DNA from: Hyphomicrobium sulfonivorans
Lineage (GTDB): Bacteria > Pseudomonadota > Alphaproteobacteria > Rhizobiales > Hyphomicrobiaceae
DNA length: 64,000 bases
Direction: 5' to 3'
NCBI RefSeq assembly: GCF_013306565.1
Contig: NZ_PZPO01000002.1
Coordinates: 136,501 to 200,500 of the forward strand
Shown: positions 55,213 through 63,925 of the stretch, in pieces
How positions within the stretch are numbered: position 1 is the first letter of the stretch
How the letters are laid out: each line of letters starts with the position of its first letter
Position numbers and translations under genes: made by a program
The notes under the pieces: generated by a model
Databases searched by the model: none
The model's input: the letters and a program-made list of their open reading frames with translations, nothing else
Told to the model about the DNA's origin: nothing

Positions 55213-56544
55213 ATGCAGCTAGCACTTTTACCGCTTTCAGACCTCGTAGTGAATCCGCACAATGATCGACACGGTGAACTCACGGATGAGAGCACTGCTG
55301 TGGCGTGGCTGTTGTCACACCGAGAAGAACATATGCGAAATTTAGCTAGCGATATCGTAGCTCAAGGAGGAATATTTGAATCACCGCTTGTTATGCTACA
55401 GGGCCGCAAACACATCGTTTATGACGGAAACAGGCGTGTAACATGTTTGAAGCTGCTTGCTAATCCGAGTGCCGCGCCAACACTAGAACTTCACAGGTTC
55501 TTTGAAAAGTTGCGCGGCAACTGGCAGGGACCTTTCCCAGAAGCGATTAAGTGTCAGGTCGAGGATGACCGGGAAAGGATAGACAAGATCCTGTTTCGCC
55601 GACACACAGGATCGCAGTCAGGCGTTGGTCAGAGCGACTGGGATGCAGCTGCGAAGCAGAATTTCATTTTACGGACCGGTCGCGGTTCGGGAACCCTCGC
55701 CGCGGGGATAGAAAAGAGGCTGGTATCAATGGGGGCCGTTGCGGCTGAAGGGGATCTGCCTCGATCCAACTTAAATCGGCTTCTCTCATCTGAGGAGCTG
55801 CGCAAACTTGTTGGAGTTTCTTTTGCTAATGGGAAGCTTCGCTTTACGGCGACGCCAGATAAAGTGCTTAGGGTTCTTGATCGGATTGCACAAGACTTAA
55901 TGACTAAGAAGGTTGTGCTGAGCCACATTTGGAATAACGAAGGTAAGCGCGCGTATCTTTCTGAGTTGCGAGATGAGGGATTGCTTCCTTCTAAGGAAGA
56001 CGAACTTTTACAGCCAGTCTTGTTTAATAGCGCTCCGCCAATAAAACGGGCGCAGCCTCGCTCGAGGCCAATGTTGGTTCAGCCTCGTTCGACGTTAATC
56101 CCACATGAGATGAATAATGCGATTTCTTGGACAAACGCGACAATTCGTTTGAAAGAAATTTGGAATGAGCTCCAGCAGCTGCATGTTGAGCGCTATCCGA
56201 ATTCTGTTGGGATAAGCCTTCGCGTTTTTCTTGAGCTCGCTGTAGATCACTACCTTCGAACTAATCCCGGTGCAGGCGCGGGGGAGCACGATAGGTTGGC
56301 GAAGAAGGTAGAACGGTCGGCGCTCCATTTGGAAACTGCGGGTTTGATCTCGCAAAAGTACATGAAGGAGATCCAGCGTTTTGCGAACGGTGACGAATTA
56401 ATTTCGACGTCAGCAATGCACAGGTACATTCATTCTCTAACATACGCCCCATCTCCACGACATTTGATGGCGGTATGGGACACTCTGTCAGAGTTTCTGA
56501 TTCAATGTTTGAATACTAAACGGGCGCAGCTGCAGGTCGCATAA
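55213..56544 (+). CDS. ParB-like nuclease-fold protein with helical C-terminal domain
   Basis: The 443-residue protein starts with a ParB/Srx-like domain: LSDLVVNPHNDR, GIFESPLVML and VYDGNRRVTCLKLL (DGNRR at 71-75), where ParB-type NTPase/nuclease sites lie. A middle region and a helical C-terminal domain (~300-443: IWNELQQLH, ISLRVFLELAVDHYL, SALHLETAGL, YIHSLTYAPSPRHL) follow. That C-terminal pattern occurs in defence- or mobile-DNA-associated proteins, but I cannot name a system. Base composition is AT-richer than neighbours. An ATG at 55165 is a longer start. It is not part of a parAB locus. Confidence 0.75.
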   Translation: MQLALLPLSDLVVNPHNDRHGELTDESTAVAWLLSHREEHMRNLASDIVAQGGIFESPLVMLQGRKHIVYDGNRRVTCLKLLANPSAAPTLELHRFFEKLRGNWQGPFPEAIKCQVEDDRERIDKILFRRHTGSQSGVGQSDWDAAAKQNFILRTGRGSGTLAAGIEKRLVSMGAVAAEGDLPRSNLNRLLSSEELRKLVGVSFANGKLRFTATPDKVLRVLDRIAQDLMTKKVVLSHIWNNEGKRAYLSELRDEGLLPSKEDELLQPVLFNSAPPIKRAQPRSRPMLVQPRSTLIPHEMNNAISWTNATIRLKEIWNELQQLHVERYPNSVGISLRVFLELAVDHYLRTNPGAGAGEHDRLAKKVERSALHLETAGLISQKYMKEIQRFANGDELISTSAMHRYIHSLTYAPSPRHLMAVWDTLSEFLIQCLNTKRAQLQVA

Positions 56545-56566
56545 TTTATGCGCTGGCGTATTAACT

Positions 56567-57250
56567 TCACGCACTCCCAACCCACCCCCTGAACGTAAAA
56601 CCGGCGTAGAACAGCTCGATGTCGGTGAAGTCGGCGTCGCGCAGGATGGCTTCGTCCTCGTCGGGTGAGAGGATCGTCAGTTGTTGGGCGATGGCGGCGC
56701 GGGCGGCTTCGGCCTTTTCCGCATCGACGCCCGACGCAGTCGCGAACGCTGAATAACGCTGCAGCCACAGTGCGCGCTGCGCCTCACTACCCGGAATGGA
56801 AAAGTGCGCGACGACGAATGGCGCGCCGGGCTTCAGGCGTCGGCGGACCTCGGCGGCTGTGCGGCGGCGCTCCTCCACATCCAGAAAATGCATCGTAAGC
56901 AGACACGTTGCGCCGTCGAACGGGCCTTCGGGCGCGTCATCTATGGTGCCGCGGTGGAGGCGGATGCGCGCCATGTGCGGGGCGGCCACCTGCTCCGCCA
57001 GGGCCAACATTTCCGCTGACGGATCAACGCCGTCGAAGGTCCAGTGCGGGTGGGCGTCGGCGAAGCTTTTGAGTTCGAGGCCGCCGCCCGCGCCGAGCAC
57101 CAGCACGCGGCCGGTGGGGCCGATGCGCTCGGCCAGCAGCAGGCCGGCCATGCGTTGCATGCCGGTGTAGCCGGGCACGATGCGCGGCGGGCCTTCGGTG
57201 TAGCGCGCGACCGCCTGCGGATCGGAGAACGCGGTGCTGGCGCTGGTCAT
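56567..57250 (-). CDS. Class I SAM-dependent methyltransferase
   Basis: From ATG 57250 (AGGAGAA upstream) the product has 227 residues. Motif I VLVLGAGGGLELKSFAD, the acidic residue in FDGVDPSAEMLALAE, and CLLTMHFLDVEERRR fit the methyltransferase fold; the layout is typical of small-molecule methyltransferases. The substrate is unknown. A GTAACA-N5-TGTTAC palindrome lies 70 bases upstream, hinting at repressor control. Convergent with the ParB-like gene. Confidence 0.85.
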   Translation of the reverse strand: MTSASTAFSDPQAVARYTEGPPRIVPGYTGMQRMAGLLLAERIGPTGRVLVLGAGGGLELKSFADAHPHWTFDGVDPSAEMLALAEQVAAPHMARIRLHRGTIDDAPEGPFDGATCLLTMHFLDVEERRRTAAEVRRRLKPGAPFVVAHFSIPGSEAQRALWLQRYSAFATASGVDAEKAEAARAAIAQQLTILSPDEDEAILRDADFTDIELFYAGFTFRGWVGSA

Positions 57251-57319
57251 GGCGGGGTTCTCCTGCTGCTTGCGTGCGTTGCGGTGAATGGGCCGGGTGC
57301 GGTGGCGTCGGCAGTTGAC

Positions 57320-57336
57320 GTAACAATAAATGTTAC
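57320..57336. promoter_or_regulatory. Inverted repeat, candidate operator of the methyltransferase gene
   Basis: GTAACA and TGTTAC flank ATAAA, 70 bases before the methyltransferase start. Size and sequence resemble TetR-family operators. No regulator gene is next to it. Confidence 0.5.
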
Positions 57337-57416
57337 ATGACGGGGCGAGGGTCAAGGGCAGCAGTGTGGGCAAGGCGCACGGGGGCAAGGTGGTGGCGAT
57401 GTCAGGGAGCGCGCGG

Positions 57417-58442
57417 CTAACCGCCGGTGACGCTCATGTGGCGGGCGACGGAGGGGCGGCCAGCGCGGCGATCGATGACGAAGTCGTGGCCCTTGGGCTT
57501 CAGCAGCATTGCTTCGTCGATGGCGGCGTGCAGCGCGGCGTCGTTCGATCCGGCACGCAGCGGCTCGCGCAGATCGACAGCATCTTCCTGACCCAGACAC
57601 ATGAACAGCGTGCCGGTGCAGGTGAGGCGGACGCGGTTGCAGCTTTCACAGAAGTTGTGCGTCATCGGCGTGATGAAGCCGATGCGGCCGCCGGTTTCGC
57701 GTACGCGGACATAGCGCGCGGGGCCACCGGTTTTGTAGGGGATGTCGTCCAGCGTCCAGCGGTCGAGCAGGCGCGCGCGCACGATGGAGAGCGGCAGATA
57801 TTGGTCGAGGCGATTGCCGTCGACTTCGCCCAGCGGCATCGTTTCGATGAGGGTGAGGTCGTAACCGCGCCCGTGCGCGAAACGGATGAGATCGTCGATC
57901 TCGTCCTCGTTGGTGCCCTTGAGCGCGACCGCGTTGAGCTTGACCTTGAGCCCGGCTTCGCTGGCGGCGTCGAGCCCCTGCAACACGGTGTCGAGGTTGC
58001 CCCAGCGGGTGATGGCGCGGAAGCGATCGGGCTGCAGCGTGTCGATGGAAACGTTGATGCGCTCAACGCCGGTGGCCTTAAGCTCGCGAGCGAAGCGCTT
58101 GAGCTGGCTGCCGTTGGTGGTGAGCGTCAGCTCCTCGAGCTTGCCGGAATCGAGGTGGCGTGAGAGCGCCTGAAACAGCGACATGATGTTTTTGCGCACG
58201 AGCGGTTCACCGCCCGTGATGCGCAGCTTGCGCACGCCCCGTTCGACGAAGGCGGTGCAGACGCGGTCAAGCTCCTCCAGCGATAGCAGGTCGCGCCGGG
58301 GCAGGAAGTTCATGTTCTCGGACATGCAGTAGACACACCGGAAGTCGCACCGGTCGGTGACGGACACCCTGAGGTAGGTGACCGCGCGGCCGTAACGATC
58401 AATGAGCTCTGGCTGTGCCTGAGTTTTAGCTGGCTGACCCAC
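57417..58442 (-). CDS. moaA: GTP 3',8-cyclase MoaA
   Basis: This radical SAM enzyme starts molybdenum cofactor synthesis. The N-terminal cluster motif is CDFRCVYC, the C-terminal cluster Cys are in [14 protein letters not shown], and the protein ends with the essential Gly-Gly. A GTG start at 58442 gives 341 residues, the usual length; an ATG at 58577 would add 45 residues that look non-coding. It shares the region with mobA and mobB. Confidence 0.93.
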   Translation of the reverse strand: MGQPAKTQAQPELIDRYGRAVTYLRVSVTDRCDFRCVYCMSENMNFLPRRDLLSLEELDRVCTAFVERGVRKLRITGGEPLVRKNIMSLFQALSRHLDSGKLEELTLTTNGSQLKRFARELKATGVERINVSIDTLQPDRFRAITRWGNLDTVLQGLDAASEAGLKVKLNAVALKGTNEDEIDDLIRFAHGRGYDLTLIETMPLGEVDGNRLDQYLPLSIVRARLLDRWTLDDIPYKTGGPARYVRVRETGGRIGFITPMTHNFCESCNRVRLTCTGTLFMCLGQEDAVDLREPLRAGSNDAALHAAIDEAMLLKPKGHDFVIDRRAGRPSVARHMSVTGG

Positions 58443-58603
58443 GGCTTGTGGTACGCTCCGAGGCTTAGGTGTGAGGCCGGTTGGCCTTTCGCTTATGGAT
58501 AAATGGTACGGGCCTGTCGGGCAACCCACGCCGCACCGGACCGTTATGAAGATTGGGGCGGTTGAGCAAGTGATCAAGGCCGCCGCGCCGGGGTGGAGCG
58601 GTG

Positions 58604-58909
58604 ATGCGTACGGTCATAGTTCTGCAATGGCTGGTCGCTCGGGCCGGATTGGGGGCGCGGTTTGCGGGCGGCGGCGAACTCGGTGGCGCGACGGCGGATC
58701 GCGCTGCCCGGCTGGTTCCCGTGCCCGGAGAAGAGCTGGAGCCGGAAGTTGGGCGGTCTCTGATTGAGAGCGGCGCGTTGTGGCTTTTGATCGGCTTTGT
58801 GCTGGTTTTGGTGGGAATTGGATATCTGCGGCGGCGCTGGCGGGGCAGGCACGGGGAGAGCCCGGTGTGGGCGAGGCTTAGCCGTTTTTCGCAGCGCCGG
58901 CCGCGATGA
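58604..58909 (+). CDS. Small putative membrane protein
   Basis: The 101-residue product has an N-terminal hydrophobic stretch, one clear helix ([19 protein letters not shown]) and a basic tail. GGAG five bases before the ATG supports translation. It overlaps the 3' end of the convergent mobB by 32 bases. No family recognised. Confidence 0.45.
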   Translation: MRTVIVLQWLVARAGLGARFAGGGELGGATADRAARLVPVPGEELEPEVGRSLIESGALWLLIGFVLVLVGIGYLRRRWRGRHGESPVWARLSRFSQRRPR

Positions 58910-59420
58910 AAGCCGCGATGGCTGCAACATCATCAAGATCGAACAGCGGCAAGTTACCAACATCGGTGGCGTGATCGGTGGCGATGGCGATGATGTGCGG
59001 ATCGGACGGCGCCAAGGGATCGCGGGTTTTCGAGGCGGTGCGGCGTGTTTCGATTTTTGCAATCGGCGCCGACTTGAAGCCCTCGGCGATGATGAGATCG
59101 GCGTCGCCAATGATGCGCGGAATTTCCGTCAGCTGCGGTGGTGGCGATGGCTGATGCGCGCCGTCAATCTCCCAGGTGTCCGGTGCGATGACGATGGACG
59201 CGATGGCGCCAGCGCGACTATGGCGTTCGCCGTCGGTGGCGCCGTCGTGCGGGCGCAGCTGATGGTGCGTGTGCTTGACGGTGACAACGCGCCAGCCGCT
59301 GCGTGTGAAGTGCGCGACCAGCCGTTCAACGAGTGTGGTCTTGCCGGAGTTTTTCCATCCCGCGATACCGATCATGTAGGGCGATGATGCCGCTTCTGGC
59401 GGTGTGCGATCAGCGCTCAT
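58878..59420 (-). CDS. mobB: Molybdopterin-guanine dinucleotide biosynthesis adaptor MobB
   Basis: The 180-residue P-loop GTPase has GWKNSGKTTLVERLV and later IIAEGFKSAP, as in MobB, which assists MobA in making the dinucleotide cofactor. Fifteen residues precede the conserved MIGIAGWKNSGK start, so translation could begin at that Met. It overlaps mobA by ATGA. Confidence 0.92.
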   Translation of the reverse strand: MSADRTPPEAASSPYMIGIAGWKNSGKTTLVERLVAHFTRSGWRVVTVKHTHHQLRPHDGATDGERHSRAGAIASIVIAPDTWEIDGAHQPSPPPQLTEIPRIIGDADLIIAEGFKSAPIAKIETRRTASKTRDPLAPSDPHIIAIATDHATDVGNLPLFDLDDVAAIAAFIAAGAAKNG

Positions 59421-60097
59421 AATGCACCGAGATTTGTGGCCGCTGCATGGATGGCGCGCGCCTGTTCGTATTCTTCGGGTGTGTTGACGTTGAAGAACGG
59501 GTCAACAGAAACATCGCCAAACGATAGAGCTGGAAATTCGACGATGGCGCAGTCGTTGGCGTCGGCAAAGCGGTGCAGGGCCCGCATGTTGCGCGCCAGT
59601 GCGTCGGCGGCGGCATCGGCGAGGCTGACGCTCCATAGCCCGGCAACGGGGTATTTCTCGCCAGCGTGGGCGGCGATGGCGCATGGTTTGCCGGATGAGC
59701 GGATGGCGTCGGCGAGACGTTGCACGAGGTTGAGCGGCACGAACGGGCTGTCGGCCGATGCTGTTGCAATATAACGCGCGGCTGGGGCTTCGCGTTGCGC
59801 CCAGAGGAGGCCCGCATGGAGACCGGCCAGTGGGCCCGCGTGGCCCGGGATTGCGTCGGCGATGATCGGGTAAGGGAGCGCGGTGAAGCGAGCCGGATCG
59901 CCGTTGGCGTTGATGGCAATCTGGTCGACCTGCGGCTCCATGCGGTCCAGCACGCGGCGGAGCATGGGCTGACCGCCGAGATCGAGCAGCGATTTTTCCG
60001 GCCCGCCCATGCGCGATGACAGTCCGCCAGCCAGCAGGATGCCGACGACGCTGGCGCGGCGGTCGGGGATGTCAGCGGTGCCGGTCTCACTTTGCAT
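59417..60097 (-). CDS. mobA: Molybdenum cofactor guanylyltransferase MobA
   Basis: The 226-residue nucleotidyltransferase has GILLAGGLSSRMGGPEKSLLDLGGQPML (the GGxSxRMGxxK loop, with Glu-Lys), the metal Asp in ATASADSPFVP, and NVNTPEEYEQA near the end. It couples GMP to molybdopterin. It is the first gene of mobA-mobB. Confidence 0.94.
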   Translation of the reverse strand: MQSETGTADIPDRRASVVGILLAGGLSSRMGGPEKSLLDLGGQPMLRRVLDRMEPQVDQIAINANGDPARFTALPYPIIADAIPGHAGPLAGLHAGLLWAQREAPAARYIATASADSPFVPLNLVQRLADAIRSSGKPCAIAAHAGEKYPVAGLWSVSLADAAADALARNMRALHRFADANDCAIVEFPALSFGDVSVDPFFNVNTPEEYEQARAIHAAATNLGAL

Positions 60098-60356
60098 GCT
60101 GGCGATTTAGGGGGCCGGTGCGATTGCGGCAAGCTTGCTGCGATGCAGCATGGCAGGCCGATGGTAGAGAAGTTGGTAACTGGCGCCGCGATCGACGTCG
60201 GCCATGACGCGCGTGGGCGCGCGGAACGGGTTGGTGGACGAAACGGTGCGCAGTATAACGGCGGCAACGGAATGATGTCTGTCGATCCTGCGCTGAGCTG
60301 GATACAGGCGAGCGGGCTGCCTTGAGCGCGGTGGCTGCACGGAAGGATGAGGCCCG

Positions 60357-61478
60357 GTGCCGAACAATGTTGATCGACGCAAATTTCTGACCACGACCGC
60401 GGCCGGAGCGGCGGGTGCGAGCATCGCTATTCCGGCGGTGGCGTCGCCAGCGGTTATTGCATCCAATCCGGTTGTCGAGTGGCGGCTGGTGTCGAGCTTT
60501 CCGAAGTCGCTCGATACGATCTATGGCGCGGCTGAAACGTTCGCCAAGGCGCTTGGTGAAATGTCAGGCGGCAATTTTCGCGTGCGTGTGTTTGCGCCGG
60601 GAGAACTGGTGCCGGGGATGAACGCGGCTGACGCGGTGCAGAATGGCTCCGTCGAGGCGGCGCATACAGCATCGTATTACTATTGGGGCAAAGATCCGAC
60701 ATTCGCCATCGCGACGGCAATGCCGTTCGGCCTGAATTATCGGATGCAGAATGCGTGGATGTATCAGGGCGGCGGCATCGACCTGATGAATGCGTTTTAT
60801 CAGCGCTACAACATTATCGGGTTTCCCGGCGGCAACACCGGCACGCAGATGGGCGGCTGGTATCGCCGTCAGATCAATGCGCCGGAGGATTGGCGCGGAT
60901 TGAAGATGCGCATCGGCGGACTAGCTGGCGCGGTGATCGCGAAGCTGGGCGGTGTGCCGCAGCAGATCGCGGGCGGCGATATTTATCCATCGCTGGAGAA
61001 GGGAACCATCGACGCCGCCGAGTGGGTCGGTCCGTACGATGACGAGAAGCTCGGGTTCTCGAAGGTTGCGCGCTATTATTATTATCCCGGCTGGTGGGAA
61101 GGGCAGGCGATGCTGCACTTCTTCATCAACATGGACAAATGGAACGCGCTGCCGAAACATTATCAGGCGATGGTGCGCAGTGCGGCGACGATGGCGGACA
61201 TCGGCATGATGACGCGCTACGACCTGCAAAATCCGGCGGCGATCAAACGGATTGCAATTGGCGGTGCGGAACCGCGGCCGTTTTCGGAGGCGGTGCTGGA
61301 AGCCTGCTTCAAGGCATCGAACGAAGTGTTCGACGAGATCTGCGCCAAGAACGCCGACTTCAAGAAAGTGTATGAGGCGACGCTGGCTATTCGCGGCGAG
61401 GACTATCTGTGGTTCCAGCTCGCCGAGCACACCTATGACACGTTCATGATGATCCAGCAGCGCAAGGGGCTGGTTTAA
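60357..61478 (+). CDS. TRAP transporter substrate-binding protein, TakP-like
   Basis: The 373-residue periplasmic protein starts at GTG and carries a twin-arginine signal (DRRKFLTTTAAGAAG ... AIPAVASPA). GGDIYPSLEKGTIDAAEWVGPYDDEKLGFSKVARYYYYPGW, split here by eye over residues ~204-245, is the binding-protein core known from TakP (2-oxo acid binding). No DctQ or DctM membrane genes are nearby, so partners must lie elsewhere. GGAAGG lies upstream of the GTG. Confidence 0.9.
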   Translation: MPNNVDRRKFLTTTAAGAAGASIAIPAVASPAVIASNPVVEWRLVSSFPKSLDTIYGAAETFAKALGEMSGGNFRVRVFAPGELVPGMNAADAVQNGSVEAAHTASYYYWGKDPTFAIATAMPFGLNYRMQNAWMYQGGGIDLMNAFYQRYNIIGFPGGNTGTQMGGWYRRQINAPEDWRGLKMRIGGLAGAVIAKLGGVPQQIAGGDIYPSLEKGTIDAAEWVGPYDDEKLGFSKVARYYYYPGWWEGQAMLHFFINMDKWNALPKHYQAMVRSAATMADIGMMTRYDLQNPAAIKRIAIGGAEPRPFSEAVLEACFKASNEVFDEICAKNADFKKVYEATLAIRGEDYLWFQLAEHTYDTFMMIQQRKGLV

Positions 61479-61543
61479 GCGCATAGTGCGAAACGATGCA
61501 CGGTTCAATCCGGCGCATTTATCAAAGCGCCTCTCTGCAGGAT

Positions 61544-62029
61544 TTATTCGATCGGCAGGTCGTCGTCGACATTCAGTGCCCGGATAAATTTTTCGTTCAG
61601 TCCGAAGTAATCCGACAGGTCTTCCTGATACAGCGCGTTGCCTAGCAGCAGCCGATCCGCTTCGGCCTTGCTGATCTGCGGCACGAAGAAGGCGCAGACA
61701 TCGAGCTTGTGCTCCACCGTTGTGAGGCAGCGAGCGTAGTCTGGCACTGGCGCGCCGAACCGGACCGCGGCGTATTCGTTGGTGAACTCAAATTCGCCCA
61801 GCCGTTTCTCGCGCACATCGGAATATAGCTGCGCCGCTTTCGGACCGGTGCAACGGATGACCACGCCGATGATCTTGCCGCTGCTATCCTTGAACTCGCG
61901 CGCATCGGCCCGGTCGCCGAGGCAAATGTCGAGGCTAAGCGCGACGTCACTCGTCAGGCGGTCGGCGTGTGCCGGCGCGGTGCACAGCAAGGCCGCCGTC
62001 AGCGCCACAAGTTTGCGGAATGCGGTCAT
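61544..62029 (-). CDS. Secreted hypothetical protein
   Basis: From ATG 62029 the product has 161 residues with a signal peptide (AFRKLVALTAALLCTAPAHA) and a mature part with four Cys (LDICLGD, VIRCTG, YARCLTT, LDVCAFF). The ATG overlaps the stop of the TPR gene (ATGA), so the two are coupled. No family recognised. Probably periplasmic. Confidence 0.75.
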   Translation of the reverse strand: MTAFRKLVALTAALLCTAPAHADRLTSDVALSLDICLGDRADAREFKDSSGKIIGVVIRCTGPKAAQLYSDVREKRLGEFEFTNEYAAVRFGAPVPDYARCLTTVEHKLDVCAFFVPQISKAEADRLLLGNALYQEDLSDYFGLNEKFIRALNVDDDLPIE

Positions 62030-63243
62030 GGCTTTTGCCCCGTTCGCGCCGAAAGCGTATTGGCCAGCTTGCATTTGCTGAAGCCGGCTTCTTTGAACAG
62101 CTCTTCCACTCCGCGCTTTGCATCAGCCGCGTTGGCGCTAGCGAAGGCGGCGCAGCCGACGCGAGGTTTGCTGCAGCACATAACTGCGAAGACATCGTCC
62201 AGGTTGCCAGTGACCGCAGGCTTGTTTCCGCATGCATCCGATGTCGATCTGCATTGCTGCATCGACAACTCGCTTGCAACCTGTACCGACGGCCCCCAGA
62301 CGACACGCGACGTATGGTGCTCCGTCGGCGTGTAGGCTGCGAAAATCCCGCTGGTTGCGGGGACGCTGGAAGTTTCAGCCGATGTTTCGTTGGGCGGTGT
62401 TTCGCTGCCAGGATTTTTCTCTGCGGGGCTTTCGTCGAGAGGCGCAGCCATTGCCGTGGCGAGCAGCTTCAGGTCACTGCCGGTGAGATCTTGCGCTTGC
62501 AGACGTTGCAGAGATGCGGCGCACGCTTGTCGCTCGGGGTCGTACTCCACGCAACGTGCGTAGTCGCTTCTCGCGCGGAAAATCAGCTGTAGCTTTTCAT
62601 AGATGGCGCCGCGCGTTTCGTAGACGTCAGCCTGATCGGGCGAGCGCGGTTCGGTGCTTTTTGTCAGCAGATTAAAAGCCATGTCGGCATCCCGAAGAGC
62701 GGAGTTGTCGAGATTGAGTTCGGACAGCGCCCTGGCGCGACCCGTGTAGGCAAATATGAAATCGTCATCGCGATTGATGTATGCGGTGTAGTCAACCACC
62801 GCGTTGGCGAATTGTCCGCTGCCGAGATGGGCGTTTGCGCGGTGATACAACCCGCGGAGATTACGCCTGTCGTTGAGAAGCTGGTTTGCGTCGGCGATGG
62901 CAGCATCGAAGCGGCCCAGGCGAAAATTGACGTGGCTTCTTGCGGTGAGATTAGCCTCCTGGTCGGTGTCCTGAAGCAGCGCCGCGTTTAGGTCGCTCAG
63001 CGCCTTTTCATACTGACGCGCGGTAGCGTACAGCATACCACGCTGGCTGAGTGCAGCTGCGTTAGTTGGATCTTTGGTGAGGATGCGCGTGCAGGCGACG
63101 ATGGCCTCGATGCCTTCGCCCTCGCATTCCTTTGCTTCTTCTAGCGCATACGCAACCGAAGTTACCAAAAGCAACGCGAGCACCGCTTTGCCTGCTTGCT
63201 TCAGCGCAAAGGCGATGCGCGCGCGGACTTCCCCCAACAACAT
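62026..63243 (-). CDS. Secreted TPR-repeat protein
   Basis: The 405-residue protein has an N-terminal signal (AGKAVLALLLVTSVAYA), several TPR units between ~residues 45 and 245 (for example AAALSQRGMLYATARQYEKALSDLNAA), a Pro/Ser/Glu linker and a small Cys-rich C-terminal domain (VMCCSKPRVGCAAFAS, FSKCKLAN). It probably docks partners in the periplasm, possibly the coupled protein downstream. Function unknown. Confidence 0.8.
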   Translation of the reverse strand: MLLGEVRARIAFALKQAGKAVLALLLVTSVAYALEEAKECEGEGIEAIVACTRILTKDPTNAAALSQRGMLYATARQYEKALSDLNAALLQDTDQEANLTARSHVNFRLGRFDAAIADANQLLNDRRNLRGLYHRANAHLGSGQFANAVVDYTAYINRDDDFIFAYTGRARALSELNLDNSALRDADMAFNLLTKSTEPRSPDQADVYETRGAIYEKLQLIFRARSDYARCVEYDPERQACAASLQRLQAQDLTGSDLKLLATAMAAPLDESPAEKNPGSETPPNETSAETSSVPATSGIFAAYTPTEHHTSRVVWGPSVQVASELSMQQCRSTSDACGNKPAVTGNLDDVFAVMCCSKPRVGCAAFASANAADAKRGVEELFKEAGFSKCKLANTLSARTGQKP

Positions 63244-63478
63244 GATTTTTGCCCTATCACACGAGCCAAACAGGCGCTGGAAAGATGCGTCGGGAATGGC
63301 CGTTGTTCAGTGAAAACGAGCAGTAAAGTAATGTAGTAATTGAGGCTTCAGAATATTATCCGCGCACGAACTTTTCAATGACGGTTTTCATACGGCGAAG
63401 CTGTCGCGCGCCGGGCCGACGATATGATTGGTAGGGAGTTGGGGCGGCAGGCGAGGGCGGTGCAATTGATGTAACTGT

Positions 63479-63925
63479 CTAGGCCATCTGTTTGGCGATG
63501 CGGGCGATGGCGGCTTCGGCCACCTCTTCCAGCTCTGGCAGCAGCACGACGCTTTCCTGCTCGTTGGGGTCGGTGCGCGCAATGACGGCGGAGATGGGTT
63601 TGTCGGTGAGGTTGACCGGCAGATGCGGCACGCCGGCGGGGATGTAAAACAGGTCTCCGGCTTTGGTGAGAATGTGATGCTCCAGGTTGTCGCCATAGAG
63701 CGTCAGGCCCTCGCCATCCAGAATGTAGATCGCGGTTTCGTGGCTCTCATGCATGTGCGCCTTTGCGCGACCACCGGGCGGGATGGTGAGCAGGTGCATG
63801 CAGATGGCCTGCGACCCGACAGTCTCGGCGGCGATGCCGGCGAAGTAGGTTAGCCCCTGCTTGCCGTCATAGGTATCGCTGGGCCGGATCAACCGGCAGG
63901 TCGGTTTTGTCGGTTGCTCGCCCAT
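63479..63925 (-). CDS. Cupin-domain protein
   Basis: The 148-residue protein is a single cupin: PPGGRAKAHMHESHETAIYILDGEG is motif 1 with His/His/Glu metal ligands, and AGDLFYIPAGVPHLPVN is motif 2 with the last His. Such proteins bind a metal and act as isomerases, dioxygenases or sensors; the reaction is not evident. It stands alone near the right edge. Confidence 0.88.
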   Translation of the reverse strand: MGEQPTKPTCRLIRPSDTYDGKQGLTYFAGIAAETVGSQAICMHLLTIPPGGRAKAHMHESHETAIYILDGEGLTLYGDNLEHHILTKAGDLFYIPAGVPHLPVNLTDKPISAVIARTDPNEQESVVLLPELEEVAEAAIARIAKQMA

